Positions 1-5,991 of a DNA stretch of 8,330 nucleotides are shown piece by piece. Origin of the DNA: an uncultured Burkholderiales bacterium (lineage in GTDB: Bacteria > Pseudomonadota > Gammaproteobacteria > Burkholderiales > Burkholderiaceae); assembly GCA_903845315.1 (NCBI GenBank), contig CAIMWY010000265.1, forward strand, positions 1 through 8,330, given 5' to 3'. The notes below the pieces were generated by a model, which was not told the DNA's origin, did not search any database, and worked only from the letters and a program-made list of their open reading frames with translations. The first letter of the stretch is position 1. Every line of letters starts with the position of its first letter. The translations under genes and the position numbers were made by a program.

Positions 1-420
1 ATCTTGGCCAACATGGAAGTCACCGACGAGGGCTACGACGAAGCCCTGTTGCTCGACACCTCGGGCTTTGTGTCTGAGGGTGCCGGCGAAAACATTTTTG
101 TGGTCAAAGACGGCGTGATCTACACCCCCGACTTGTCGGCTGGCGCCTTGAACGGCATCACCCGCAACACGGTGTTTCACATCGCCAAAGATTTGGGTCT
201 GGAGATTGTGCAAAAGCGCATCACCCGCGACGAGGTGTACATCGCCGACGAGGCCTTTTTCACAGGTACGGCCGCTGAAGTAACGCCGATTCGTGAACTC
301 GACCGAATCGAATTAGGCGCTGGCAGCCGTGGGCCCATCACCGAAAAAATTCAAAGTGCATTCTTTGACATCGTCAATGGCCGCAACCCCAAGTACGCCC
401 ATTGGTTGACCCAAGTCTGA
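1..420 (+). CDS. ilvE: Branched-chain amino acid aminotransferase, C-terminal part (5' end outside window)
   Basis: PLP-dependent fold-type IV aminotransferase that transfers the amino group between Leu/Ile/Val and 2-oxoglutarate in the cytoplasm, the last step of branched-chain amino acid synthesis. The reading frame is open from base 1, so 139 residues of a protein usually about 305 long are visible. Family landmarks are clear: ILANMEV at the very start, SEGAGENIF with the conserved Glu at visible residue 26 (expected to contact the PLP ring nitrogen), ALNGITRNT, and EAFFTGTAAEVTPI near the C-terminus. The catalytic Lys lies upstream of the window. The zinc-finger gene follows 19 nt later. 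The sequence looks intact and ordinary; assignment to IlvE rather than D-amino acid transaminase or aminodeoxychorismate lyase rests on the close match of these motifs. Confidence 0.95.
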   Translation: MLANMEVTDEGYDEALLLDTSGFVSEGAGENIFVVKDGVIYTPDLSAGALNGITRNTVFHIAKDLGLEIVQKRITRDEVYIADEAFFTGTAAEVTPIRELDRIELGAGSRGPITEKIQSAFFDIVNGRNPKYAHWLTQV

Positions 421-439
421 TGTCTGCAGGAGTGAAGCC

Positions 440-643
440 ATGAGCCACACAGTCGAACTTTTAGCCAAAGACCTCAACGGTCATGGCGGCGTGTTTTGCC
501 CCAGTGCCAAAGCCGATATGACACTTTGGAACAACCACCCCAAGGTCTACTTGGATGTGGCCAAAACCGGTCAAGCCAAGTGCCCGTACTGCGGTACGGT
601 CTACCAACTCAAAGCCGGCGAACACGTTGGCGGCCACCCCTAA
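440..643 (+). CDS. Small zf-CHCC zinc-finger domain protein
   Basis: A 67-residue protein of the CHCC zinc-finger family, related to the mitochondrial complex I accessory subunit NDUFS6 and common as a stand-alone small gene in proteobacteria. The ligand set is visible as Cys20, His33, Cys48 and Cys51 (FCPSAKADM, NNHPKVYLD, KCPYCGTVY), filling almost the whole protein. No signal peptide or membrane segment is seen. The start is well supported: AGGAG at 428–432 lies 7 nt before the ATG. It sits 19 nt after ilvE, and its last 17 nt overlap the proposed TTG start of waaF, an arrangement compatible with translational coupling. In bacteria the precise role is not settled; family membership is firm, function is not. 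Confidence 0.9.
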   Translation: MSHTVELLAKDLNGHGGVFCPSAKADMTLWNNHPKVYLDVAKTGQAKCPYCGTVYQLKAGEHVGGHP

Positions 644-1685
644 AAACGCCCTCGTCATCGCGCCGCAATGGATTGGCGACGCGGTGATGACCGAGCCCTT
701 GCTGCGCCGTTTGGCCGCACGCGGTGAACGCCTGACGGTTGGCGCCTTGCCTTGGGTGGCTCCTGTGTACCGAGCCATGCCCGGCGTGGCTGAGGTGATT
801 GAATTTCCGTTTCAGCACGGCGGCTTGCAGTGGCAAGGCCGACTGGCCATGGCGCGTGCCCTGCGTGGCCGCTTTGAGGTGGCCTATGTCTGCCCCAACT
901 CCCTCAAGAGCGCGCTCATTCCCTGGTTGGCGCGCATTCCCAAGCGCTTGGGCTACACCGGCGAAATGCGCTTCGGCCTGTTGACCGAGCGCTTGGACAA
1001 CCCCGACGGCGAGGTGCGTCCCCCGATGGTGGAGTTTTATGCCGCCTTGAGCTTGCTGGGCACCCAAGGGTCGATGCAACTCAGTGGTGACTTGCGCCCC
1101 GTACTCCGACTTGCTCCCGTGTTGTTGGACGAAGCGCTGGAACTGGTGGGCCGCATGCCGCATGTGCCCACGCTGGCGCGCAACAGCTATGTGGTGTTTG
1201 CACCCGGTGCCGAGTACGGCCCGGCCAAGCGCTGGCCGGCCCACCACTTTGCCGAGTTGGCCGCCAAACTCGACAGCCCGGTGCTGTTGCTGGGCTCGGC
1301 CAAAGAGCACGATGTGTGTGAGGACATCGCCCGCCAAGCCAATGCCGTGCGCCCTGGCCAGTGCATTAATCTGGCGGGCAAAACCTCGCTGGTGCAAGCC
1401 TTTGCCTTGATTGCCACGGCCTACCGGGTGGTCAGCAACGACTCAGGCTTGATGCATGTGGCCGCCGCATTCGGCGTGCCTCAAGTGGCGGTGTATGGCT
1501 CGTCGAGCCCCGAACACACGCCGCCGTTGAACCCCAAAGCACGCACGTTGTGGCTGCGTGTGGACGCCAACTACCACCCGCCACTGGCCTGTGCGCCTTG
1601 CTATGAGCGGGTGTGCCCTTTGGGCCATACCCGTTGCCTCGAAGACATCACCGCTGAGCGAGTGTTGCAGGCGCTCCAACCTTGA
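627..1685 (+). CDS. waaF: Lipopolysaccharide heptosyltransferase II (GT9 family)
   Basis: Transfers the second L-glycero-D-manno-heptose from ADP-heptose to heptose I of the LPS inner core at the cytoplasmic face of the inner membrane. The N-terminal ALVIAPQWIGDAVMTEPLL is the classic start of this family, NDSGLMHVAAAFGVP (residues 271–285) is the GT9 donor-site motif, and a Cys cluster near the C-terminus (Cys322, 325, 330, 337, around CYERVCPLGHTRC) is typical of WaaF. The TTG at 627 is chosen because it gives 352 residues (E. coli WaaF is about 348) and starts just before the first conserved strand. The only other in-frame start, ATG 555, adds 24 residues that merely re-read the zinc-finger gene. 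The TTG has no clear ribosome binding site, so coupling to the overlapping upstream gene is inferred. Confidence 0.93.
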   Translation: MAATPKNALVIAPQWIGDAVMTEPLLRRLAARGERLTVGALPWVAPVYRAMPGVAEVIEFPFQHGGLQWQGRLAMARALRGRFEVAYVCPNSLKSALIPWLARIPKRLGYTGEMRFGLLTERLDNPDGEVRPPMVEFYAALSLLGTQGSMQLSGDLRPVLRLAPVLLDEALELVGRMPHVPTLARNSYVVFAPGAEYGPAKRWPAHHFAELAAKLDSPVLLLGSAKEHDVCEDIARQANAVRPGQCINLAGKTSLVQAFALIATAYRVVSNDSGLMHVAAAFGVPQVAVYGSSSPEHTPPLNPKARTLWLRVDANYHPPLACAPCYERVCPLGHTRCLEDITAERVLQALQP

Positions 1686-1698
1686 ACGTTTTCTTGCC

Positions 1699-2487
1699 AT
1701 GAACTACAGCACTGACTTTCCTTGTCTGCAACACAGCGTCTCGCCCGAAGAGTGGCAAACCCGTGTCGAGTTGGCGGCTTGTTACCGCTTGATGGACCAG
1801 TTCGAGATGACTGACTTGATCTACAACCACATCACGGCGCGCATTCCGGGTACCGACCATTTGCTGATCAACCTCTACGGCTTGCTCTACAAAGAAATCA
1901 CGGCATCGAGCTTGGTGAAGATCGACGCCTCGGGCCAGATCATCAGCCAGCCCGACACCGACTACGGCATCAACAAGTCGGGCTATGTGATCCACGGTTG
2001 CATCCACGAAGCGCGTGCCGATGTGCGCTGTGTGATTCATACCCACACCCGTGCGGGCATGGCGGTGGCTAGCATGCAATGCGGCTTGTTGCCGATGACG
2101 CAAACCTCCATCCGCTTTGTGGGGCACATCGGTTACCACGACTTCGAAGGCCCGGCCATTGACCTGGCCGAGCGCGTGCGCTTGGTGCAAGACCTCGGCG
2201 CCCACGATGCCATGATTTTGCGCAACCACGGCTTACTCACTTGCGGTGCCACCATCCAGCAAGCCTTCAACACCATGTACCAGTTGGAAATGTCGTGCCG
2301 TGCGCAAGTCGACGCCATGGCCGCACGCACCGAACTCACCGTGCCTTCGCCCGGCGTGCTGGCACACACCGCGCATCTGTACCAACCGGGCACACGCCGC
2401 CCTTATGGGGTGCTGGAGTGGCCCGCCATGCTTCGCCTGTTGCAAGCCGAGGGCAAAAACTCGGGCTACCCGCCTTACGACATTTGA
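1699..2487 (+). CDS. Class II aldolase/adducin domain protein
   Basis: A 262-residue protein of the class II aldolase/adducin family, whose members are zinc-dependent aldolases, epimerases, decarboxylases or dehydratases acting on small hydroxylated substrates. The metal-binding histidines are visible as His114 and His116 (VIHTHTRAG) and His177 (RNHGLL). KEITASSLVKID (65–76) is typical of the adducin-like branch. At the place where FucA/AraD-type enzymes carry PSSE with the catalytic Glu, this protein reads NKSGYVIHG, so that Glu is absent, as in many adducin-like relatives. ATG 1699 is chosen over upstream starts because those lie inside waaF. The gap to waaF is 13 nt and no strong ribosome binding site is seen. 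It converges on the brnTA module. Substrate unknown; it may belong with the catabolic genes on the other strand rather than with LPS synthesis. Confidence 0.88.
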   Translation: MNYSTDFPCLQHSVSPEEWQTRVELAACYRLMDQFEMTDLIYNHITARIPGTDHLLINLYGLLYKEITASSLVKIDASGQIISQPDTDYGINKSGYVIHGCIHEARADVRCVIHTHTRAGMAVASMQCGLLPMTQTSIRFVGHIGYHDFEGPAIDLAERVRLVQDLGAHDAMILRNHGLLTCGATIQQAFNTMYQLEMSCRAQVDAMAARTELTVPSPGVLAHTAHLYQPGTRRPYGVLEWPAMLRLLQAEGKNSGYPPYDI

Positions 2488-2503
2488 GCAAGCTGCTGGC
2501 CTG

Positions 2504-2527
2504 ACGCACTTATCCCAAGGCGTGCGT
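2504..2527. terminator. Inverted repeat spanning the brnA stop, possible weak bidirectional terminator
   Basis: ACGCAC at 2504–2509 and GTGCGT at 2522–2527 form a perfect 6-bp stem with a 12-nt loop, between the convergent aldolase and brnA genes, with the brnA stop codon in the loop. No T-run follows on either strand, so this is not a canonical intrinsic terminator. A stem this short can arise by chance. Confidence 0.25.
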
Positions 2528-2791
2528 ACTTAACCAGTCTTTCAGCGCCGCATCCACACGGGTTTGCCAACCCGGCCCCGTGGCCTTGAAGGCGCTCATC
2601 ACCTCGGGTGACAAGCGGATGGTGGTCATTTGCTTGGTCGGAGCTTTTTGGGGGCCACGCGGCTTCATGCCCAGCGTTTTTTGCAAGCCAGCAGGCAGTG
2701 CTTCCTGCGCTGGTTTGAAGCGACGCAGGTCGGCGGCGCTGAGTTCGCGGACTTCGCCGTCAGCGTCAGTCAGTGGGGTGCGTTTGCTCAT
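2510..2791 (-). CDS. brnA: BrnA family antitoxin (ribbon-helix-helix)
   Basis: Antitoxin of the BrnT/BrnA type II toxin–antitoxin system: it binds and neutralises the BrnT ribonuclease and, through a ribbon-helix-helix DNA-binding part, represses its own operon. The 93-residue product has a charged, basic N-terminal half (about 1–50) and a C-terminal KQMTTIRLSPEVMSAFK (53–69) followed by the BrnA signature GPGWQTRVDAALKDWL (72–87). ATG 2791 is preferred over longer in-frame starts because AGAGG lies about 10 nt upstream and longer forms would run through the toxin gene. The start lies inside the end of brnT (26-nt overlap), so coupled translation is likely. It converges on the aldolase gene with a 22-nt gap. 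Confidence 0.9.
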   Translation of the reverse strand: MSKRTPLTDADGEVRELSAADLRRFKPAQEALPAGLQKTLGMKPRGPQKAPTKQMTTIRLSPEVMSAFKATGPGWQTRVDAALKDWLSTHALG

Positions 2792-3044
2792 AGCTGTTGA
2801 CCTCTCTGGGGTTGGCTTTACGAAAACTGATGACACGAACACCACCCTTGGCAGGCGTGAAGCACAGCACATGCAAGCGGGCAGCCAAGAAGCCGATGGC
2901 CACATAACGCACTTCGGGGTACGCCTGGCGGGTGTCTTGCGCAATGATGGCCGTATCGAAATCAAATGCTGCTGCACGCTCGAAACTCAATCCGCGAAGG
3001 CGGATGTTTTTTTCGTTCTTGACGGGATCAAACTCGACATGCAT
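2766..3044 (-). CDS. brnT: BrnT family toxin (ribonuclease)
   Basis: Toxin of the BrnT/BrnA module; characterised BrnT proteins are small RelE-fold ribonucleases that stop translation. The 92-residue product shows the family pattern: N-terminal VEFDPVKNEKNIRLRGLSFERA (given here as the region 3–24, with FDP, KN and the GLSF turn), VRYVAIGFL at 45–53, and the strongly conserved RVISFRKANPREVNSY at 70–85 with Arg70, Arg75, Arg80, Glu81 and Tyr85. The last 26 nt overlap brnA. The ATG lies after an AT-rich stretch with only a weak purine-rich AAAAGA as ribosome binding site. The frame is intact with all expected motifs, so the toxin looks functional. Toxin-before-antitoxin order is the normal one for this family. 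Confidence 0.9.
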   Translation of the reverse strand: MHVEFDPVKNEKNIRLRGLSFERAAAFDFDTAIIAQDTRQAYPEVRYVAIGFLAARLHVLCFTPAKGGVRVISFRKANPREVNSYEQTHPTD

Positions 3045-3048
3045 CGTC

Positions 3049-3075
3049 TTTTATTGTAATAACAATTTGCATAGA
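3049..3075 (-). promoter_or_regulatory. Putative brnTA promoter/operator
   Basis: An AT-rich island in GC-rich surroundings lies directly upstream of brnT. It contains the inverted repeat ATTGT (3053–3057) / ACAAT (3062–3066) with a 4-nt spacer. On the minus strand it reads TACAAT (3058–3053), a near match to a -10 box, and TGTTATTAC resembles an extended -10. No convincing -35 was found. If TACAAT is used the transcript would be nearly leaderless. BrnA is known to autorepress its operon, so this repeat is a plausible binding site; that assignment is inferred. Confidence 0.4.
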
Positions 3076-3080
3076 TCCTC

Positions 3081-3130
3081 GCGCCAGCTGTCCGTGCCGT
3101 CGCCCAGTCACGGCATTCAAGTGCTGGCGC
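3081..3130 (-). terminator. Nested inverted repeat at the 3' end of the dioxygenase gene, possible terminator or RNA 3' structure
   Basis: An outer perfect 8-bp pair GCGCCAGC (3081–3088) / GCTGGCGC (3123–3130) encloses an inner perfect 6-bp pair TGCCGT (3095–3100) / ACGGCA (3110–3115) with a 9-nt loop. The outer arm starts inside the last codons of the dioxygenase gene and its stop codon lies between the two stems. No T-run follows on the minus strand, so it is not a textbook intrinsic terminator. It could protect the 3' end of the operon mRNA or limit read-through into brnT. Confidence 0.4.
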
Positions 3131-3974
3131 CGTAGGCCTGCAGTGGCGCGCCTTGCAGCATGATGCGCAACAGGTAGCGGTACTCCTCGGGGTCGTAATC
3201 GGCATTGGCCTGGTGCAACACCGAGCGGTTGTCCCAAATCACCAAGTCGCCCACTTGCCAGCGGTGGCGGTATTCGTAGAGCGGCTGGGTGGCATGGGCG
3301 TAGAGCGCTTCAATCAAGGCGTAACCAGCTTCGTCGTCCAGGCCCTCAATGCCTTCCATGCGCCCGGTGTTGAGGTACAGCGCCGCCCGTCCGCTGTCGG
3401 GGTGGCGAATCACCAAAGGCTGCAAGGTGCGCGGAATGCGGGCCATCTCTTCCTCGCTGAGTTTGGCAAAGCTGCGTGGGCTGCGGCTGCTTTGGTGCAC
3501 ATGCAGCGAGCGCAGGCCCACGATGCGCTGTTGCATGGCCTCGGGCAAATCGTCAAACGCTTGGCGTGCATCCACAAACTGGGTGTCGCCACCGTGGGAC
3601 GGAATCTCAACCGCCACCAAGGTGGTGGCTTTGGGTGGCGCCAAGTCGTTGGAATGGTCGGTGTGGTAGTTCTCACCCCGCACCTGCAGCTTGCCGTTTT
3701 TGCGCGGCAAGTCATGGGTGGAGTTGTAGCCCACCAGACGAAAGTCGGGCAACACAAACTTTTTGATTTGCTGCGGCATCAAGGGACCAAAGATTTCGGC
3801 CGCTTGCATGAACTGCGGCGGCGTCAGCGGCTGCTGGCGAAACACCAGCACGGCGTAGGTGGCGAACAAGTCGTTGAGCTGCGCGCGGGTGGCCGCATCT
3901 TGCGGCTGGGTGAAATCCAGGCCTGAAATCTCGGCGCCAAATCCGGCGCGAATGGCTTGCACATGAAGCGTCAT
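3117..3974 (-). CDS. TauD/TfdA family Fe(II)/2-oxoglutarate-dependent dioxygenase
   Basis: A 285-residue enzyme of the TauD/TfdA family, which couples oxidative decarboxylation of 2-oxoglutarate to hydroxylation of a substrate, often releasing a side group such as sulfite or an ether-linked alcohol. The iron triad is visible as His104 and Asp106 (NYHTDHSND) and His254 (VLHQANADYD). The 2-oxoglutarate-binding arginines are expected at Arg266 and/or Arg270 (YRYLLRIML). Length and spacing match E. coli TauD closely. The ATG is supported by AGGAGA at 3982–3987, 7 nt upstream. It is the last gene of the minus-strand operon, 25 nt after a Bug receptor gene. The real substrate cannot be read from the sequence; neither taurine nor 2,4-D is implied by the neighbours. 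Confidence 0.92.
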   Translation of the reverse strand: MTLHVQAIRAGFGAEISGLDFTQPQDAATRAQLNDLFATYAVLVFRQQPLTPPQFMQAAEIFGPLMPQQIKKFVLPDFRLVGYNSTHDLPRKNGKLQVRGENYHTDHSNDLAPPKATTLVAVEIPSHGGDTQFVDARQAFDDLPEAMQQRIVGLRSLHVHQSSRSPRSFAKLSEEEMARIPRTLQPLVIRHPDSGRAALYLNTGRMEGIEGLDDEAGYALIEALYAHATQPLYEYRHRWQVGDLVIWDNRSVLHQANADYDPEEYRYLLRIMLQGAPLQAYGAST

Positions 3975-3981
3975 GCGGGGG

Positions 3982-3987
3982 TCTCCT
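3982..3987 (-). promoter_or_regulatory. Ribosome binding site of the dioxygenase gene
   Basis: AGGAGA on the minus strand, 7 nt before ATG 3974, lies in the 25-nt gap after the Bug receptor gene. It fixes the dioxygenase start and shows the gene has its own translation signal inside the operon. Confidence 0.75.
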
Positions 3988-3999
3988 GAAGATCTGCAT

Positions 4000-5034
4000 T
4001 CACTCGGCTTTGATGCCTGTTTGTTTGGCCAGTTGGGCCCACTTGGCAGTGTCGTCGGCGATCAGTTTTTCCAACTCGCTGCGCTTGAGCGGTAGGGCCT
4101 CGGCCCCTTCCGAGGCAAAGCGCTGGTGCATCTCGGGCGTGGTCAACACCGCATTCACCTCGCGGTGCAGCGCGTCCACCAAGTGCATCGGCGTGCCCGC
4201 TGGGGCCAGCAGCGCCCACCAGTTGCTGGCTTCCATGTCGATGCCCGACTCGCGCAGCGTGGGCACGTTGGGGATCAGGTCCACCCGTTTGGGGCCCGCC
4301 ACGGCCAGCAGCTTGATCTTGCCCGCACGCAAAAAGGTTTGCATTTGAATCAAGCTGCCCAAGGACACCTGCACGTGGCCGGCGGCCAAATCCACCAGGG
4401 CGGGGCCACCGCCTTTGTAGTGCACCACGCTCAGCACAGCGCCGCTGCGCTGCATGAACAACTCGATGGCGAAGTGCTGAAAACTGGCCACGCCGGCCGA
4501 GCCAAAAAACACCTTGCCCGCGTTCTTTTTGGAGTACTCCACCAACTCTTTGATGGTGTGGACCGGCAGGTCCGCAGCCACCGCAATCACGCTCGGGCCC
4601 ATGCCCAGCATCGCCACCGGGATGAAGGACTTCACCGGGTCGTAGTTGAGCCTCATGATCGACGCGTTCATGGTGTAGGTCGACGAAATCAGCACCAGCG
4701 TGTTGCCGTCGGGCTCGGCGCGCGCCACCAGCTCGGTGCCCATGGCGCCACCGGCGCCGGGGCGGTTTTCTACGATCACGCTGCGTTTGAGGCGCGCTGT
4801 GAGCTGTTGCGCCATGCTGCGCCCCACGATGTCGTTGCTGCCCCCGGGCGCAAACGGCACCACGATGCGCAGGGGCTTGGTGTTGTCTTGCGCCAAGGCA
4901 CTGGGCGCTTCGCACAGCGCGCTTGCGGCCAGCGACGAGGCCAACAGCCACTGGTTAAAGCGCCGCCTAGACGCCGCAGCCTCGCAGCGAATCAGCGTGG
5001 GTTGCACGTCTGGGTCTGAAGTGGGCAAAGACAT
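4000..5034 (-). CDS. Bug-family periplasmic solute-binding protein (TctC-like), Tat-like signal
   Basis: A 344-residue extracytoplasmic receptor of the Bug/TctC family, which binds carboxylates and other small solutes for tripartite tricarboxylate-type uptake or sensing. After a leader, the mature part begins with the family ligand loop VVPFAPGGSND (58–68), then IVENRPGAGG (87–96); the usual PDGYTL reads PDGNTLVL here. The leader carries SRRRFNQWLL (22–31), fitting the S-R-R-x-F pattern of Tat signals, then a hydrophobic stretch ending ALA before Gln49. ATG 5034 is used because it precedes this leader; no good ribosome binding site is visible, so a nearby start is possible. It lies 31 nt after the amidohydrolase gene and 25 nt before the dioxygenase gene. 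No membrane subunits are in the window. Ligand unknown. Confidence 0.9.
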   Translation of the reverse strand: MSLPTSDPDVQPTLIRCEAAASRRRFNQWLLASSLAASALCEAPSALAQDNTKPLRIVVPFAPGGSNDIVGRSMAQQLTARLKRSVIVENRPGAGGAMGTELVARAEPDGNTLVLISSTYTMNASIMRLNYDPVKSFIPVAMLGMGPSVIAVAADLPVHTIKELVEYSKKNAGKVFFGSAGVASFQHFAIELFMQRSGAVLSVVHYKGGGPALVDLAAGHVQVSLGSLIQMQTFLRAGKIKLLAVAGPKRVDLIPNVPTLRESGIDMEASNWWALLAPAGTPMHLVDALHREVNAVLTTPEMHQRFASEGAEALPLKRSELEKLIADDTAKWAQLAKQTGIKAE

Positions 5035-5065
5035 AGGCGGCACGGTGTGGCGGGCGCTGGTCGAC

Positions 5066-5974
5066 TCAGAAGTCGTACAAGCGCGCAGGGTTGGTGGCGA
5101 GTATTTGGCGCAGCGTGGCCGCGTCGTCCATCCAAGCGGCCAAGCGGTTGAGCGCATGACCATCGTTGATGGGGTTGAACGCTTCCACCTGGTCGCGGTG
5201 GCGGGGCTGACCGGGGCGACCCCCGGGGTGTGGCCAGTCGCTGCCCCACAGCAGGCGGTCGGGCTGGTGGCGAATCAGCGTGCGCGCCATCTCGCGCATG
5301 GCCGCGCCGTCGGGGTCTTGCGACACGCGGTGCGGCGCTGAGAGCTTGAGCCACACACGGCCACTCGCCAGCAGCGCCAGCAAGCTGTCAAAGTGCGGCT
5401 GTGCCGTGCCCAACTCAGCCCGGGCCAAACAGAAGTGGTCGAACACCACGGGCGTGTCCAAGGTCTCGATCACTTCGCGCAAGGACGCCATCACGCTGAG
5501 GTTGGTGAACATTTGCAAATGCCAGCCCAGCGCTGCCACGCGGGCGGCGGCCCAGCGCAGCTGCTGGGCGGCGTAGTCGGGGTCGTGGATGCAGCTGGTC
5601 TCTAAGTTCAGGCGAATGCCGCGCACACCCACATCGTGCATGGCGTGCAGTTGTGCGTCGGTGGTGTGGGCATCGATCACCGCCACGCCGCGTCCACGTG
5701 GGCCCAATACCCGCAATGCGTCCAGCGTGCAGGCGTTGTCGCTGCCGTAGGGGCTGGGGTGAACGATCACCACGCGGGCGATGTGCAAGCCGTCATGCAA
5801 GGCCAGCAGGTCGGGGACCAAGGCGTCACCCGGCATGTAGTTGCGCTCGGGCGACAGGGGGTAGTTGGCGCTGGGGCCAAACACATGGGTGTGGCAGTCG
5901 CAGGCCTCGGCGGGCATGGCAAAGTTGAGCGCGTCGTGGGTGACGCCGAGCACGGTCAGGGGCGAGGTGTTCAT
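5066..5974 (-). CDS. Amidohydrolase family 2 protein, LigI (2-pyrone-4,6-dicarboxylate lactonase)-like
   Basis: A 302-residue TIM-barrel hydrolase of the amidohydrolase-2 family (PF04909). Members include LigI, the lactonase that opens 2-pyrone-4,6-dicarboxylate in aromatic acid breakdown, and sugar-lactone isomerases. Visible landmarks: CDCHTHVFGP with His28 and His30, HPSPYGSDN (72–80), VRGIRLNLETS (117–127), VVFDHFCLAR with His180, and LLWGSDWPHP with Asp246. The spacing of these residues is close to LigI (His31, His33, His180, Asp248). ATG 5974 is preferred over an in-frame TTG at 5986; neither has a clear ribosome binding site. The gap to the preceding dehydrogenase gene is 17 nt. A lactone or ester of a carboxylic acid is a reasonable substrate class, but PDC itself is not established: no other lig or pmd genes are in the window. 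Confidence 0.85.
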   Translation of the reverse strand: MNTSPLTVLGVTHDALNFAMPAEACDCHTHVFGPSANYPLSPERNYMPGDALVPDLLALHDGLHIARVVIVHPSPYGSDNACTLDALRVLGPRGRGVAVIDAHTTDAQLHAMHDVGVRGIRLNLETSCIHDPDYAAQQLRWAAARVAALGWHLQMFTNLSVMASLREVIETLDTPVVFDHFCLARAELGTAQPHFDSLLALLASGRVWLKLSAPHRVSQDPDGAAMREMARTLIRHQPDRLLWGSDWPHPGGRPGQPRHRDQVEAFNPINDGHALNRLAAWMDDAATLRQILATNPARLYDF

Positions 5975-5991
5975 GGGGTGTTTCAAAAATG

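Noticed and set aside
609..1397. - strand open frame (262 codons) opposite waaF
   Set aside because: Composition is Gln/His/Arg-rich and unlike a real protein; waaF on the other strand is unambiguous.
1558..1698. Upstream extension of the aldolase-like gene to 1558
   Set aside because: It would overlap the conserved end of waaF, and the added residues do not belong to the aldolase family; ATG 1699 fits the family length.
2792..2977. Upstream extension of brnA to a start near 2977
   Set aside because: The extra residues re-read the toxin gene in another frame, and the ATG at 2791 has a ribosome binding site and gives the normal BrnA length.
3153..3926. + strand open frame (257 codons) opposite the dioxygenase gene
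   Set aside because: No motif; it mirrors the dioxygenase, whose iron and 2-oxoglutarate residues are all present.
3971..4951. Long - strand open frame (326 codons) in another frame of the third Bug receptor gene
   Set aside because: It is Arg/Gly/His-rich with no family pattern, whereas the overlapping frame gives a complete Bug protein.
4126..5019. Long + strand open frame (297 codons) opposite the third Bug receptor gene
   Set aside because: Its translation is rich in His, Gln, Arg and Gly with no recognisable motif, and it is fully antisense to a clear Bug gene; GC-rich codon bias makes such frames common.
4700..5341. + strand frame spanning the Bug–amidohydrolase junction as a possible small antisense gene
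   Set aside because: No ribosome binding site or motif found; it lies opposite two well-supported genes.
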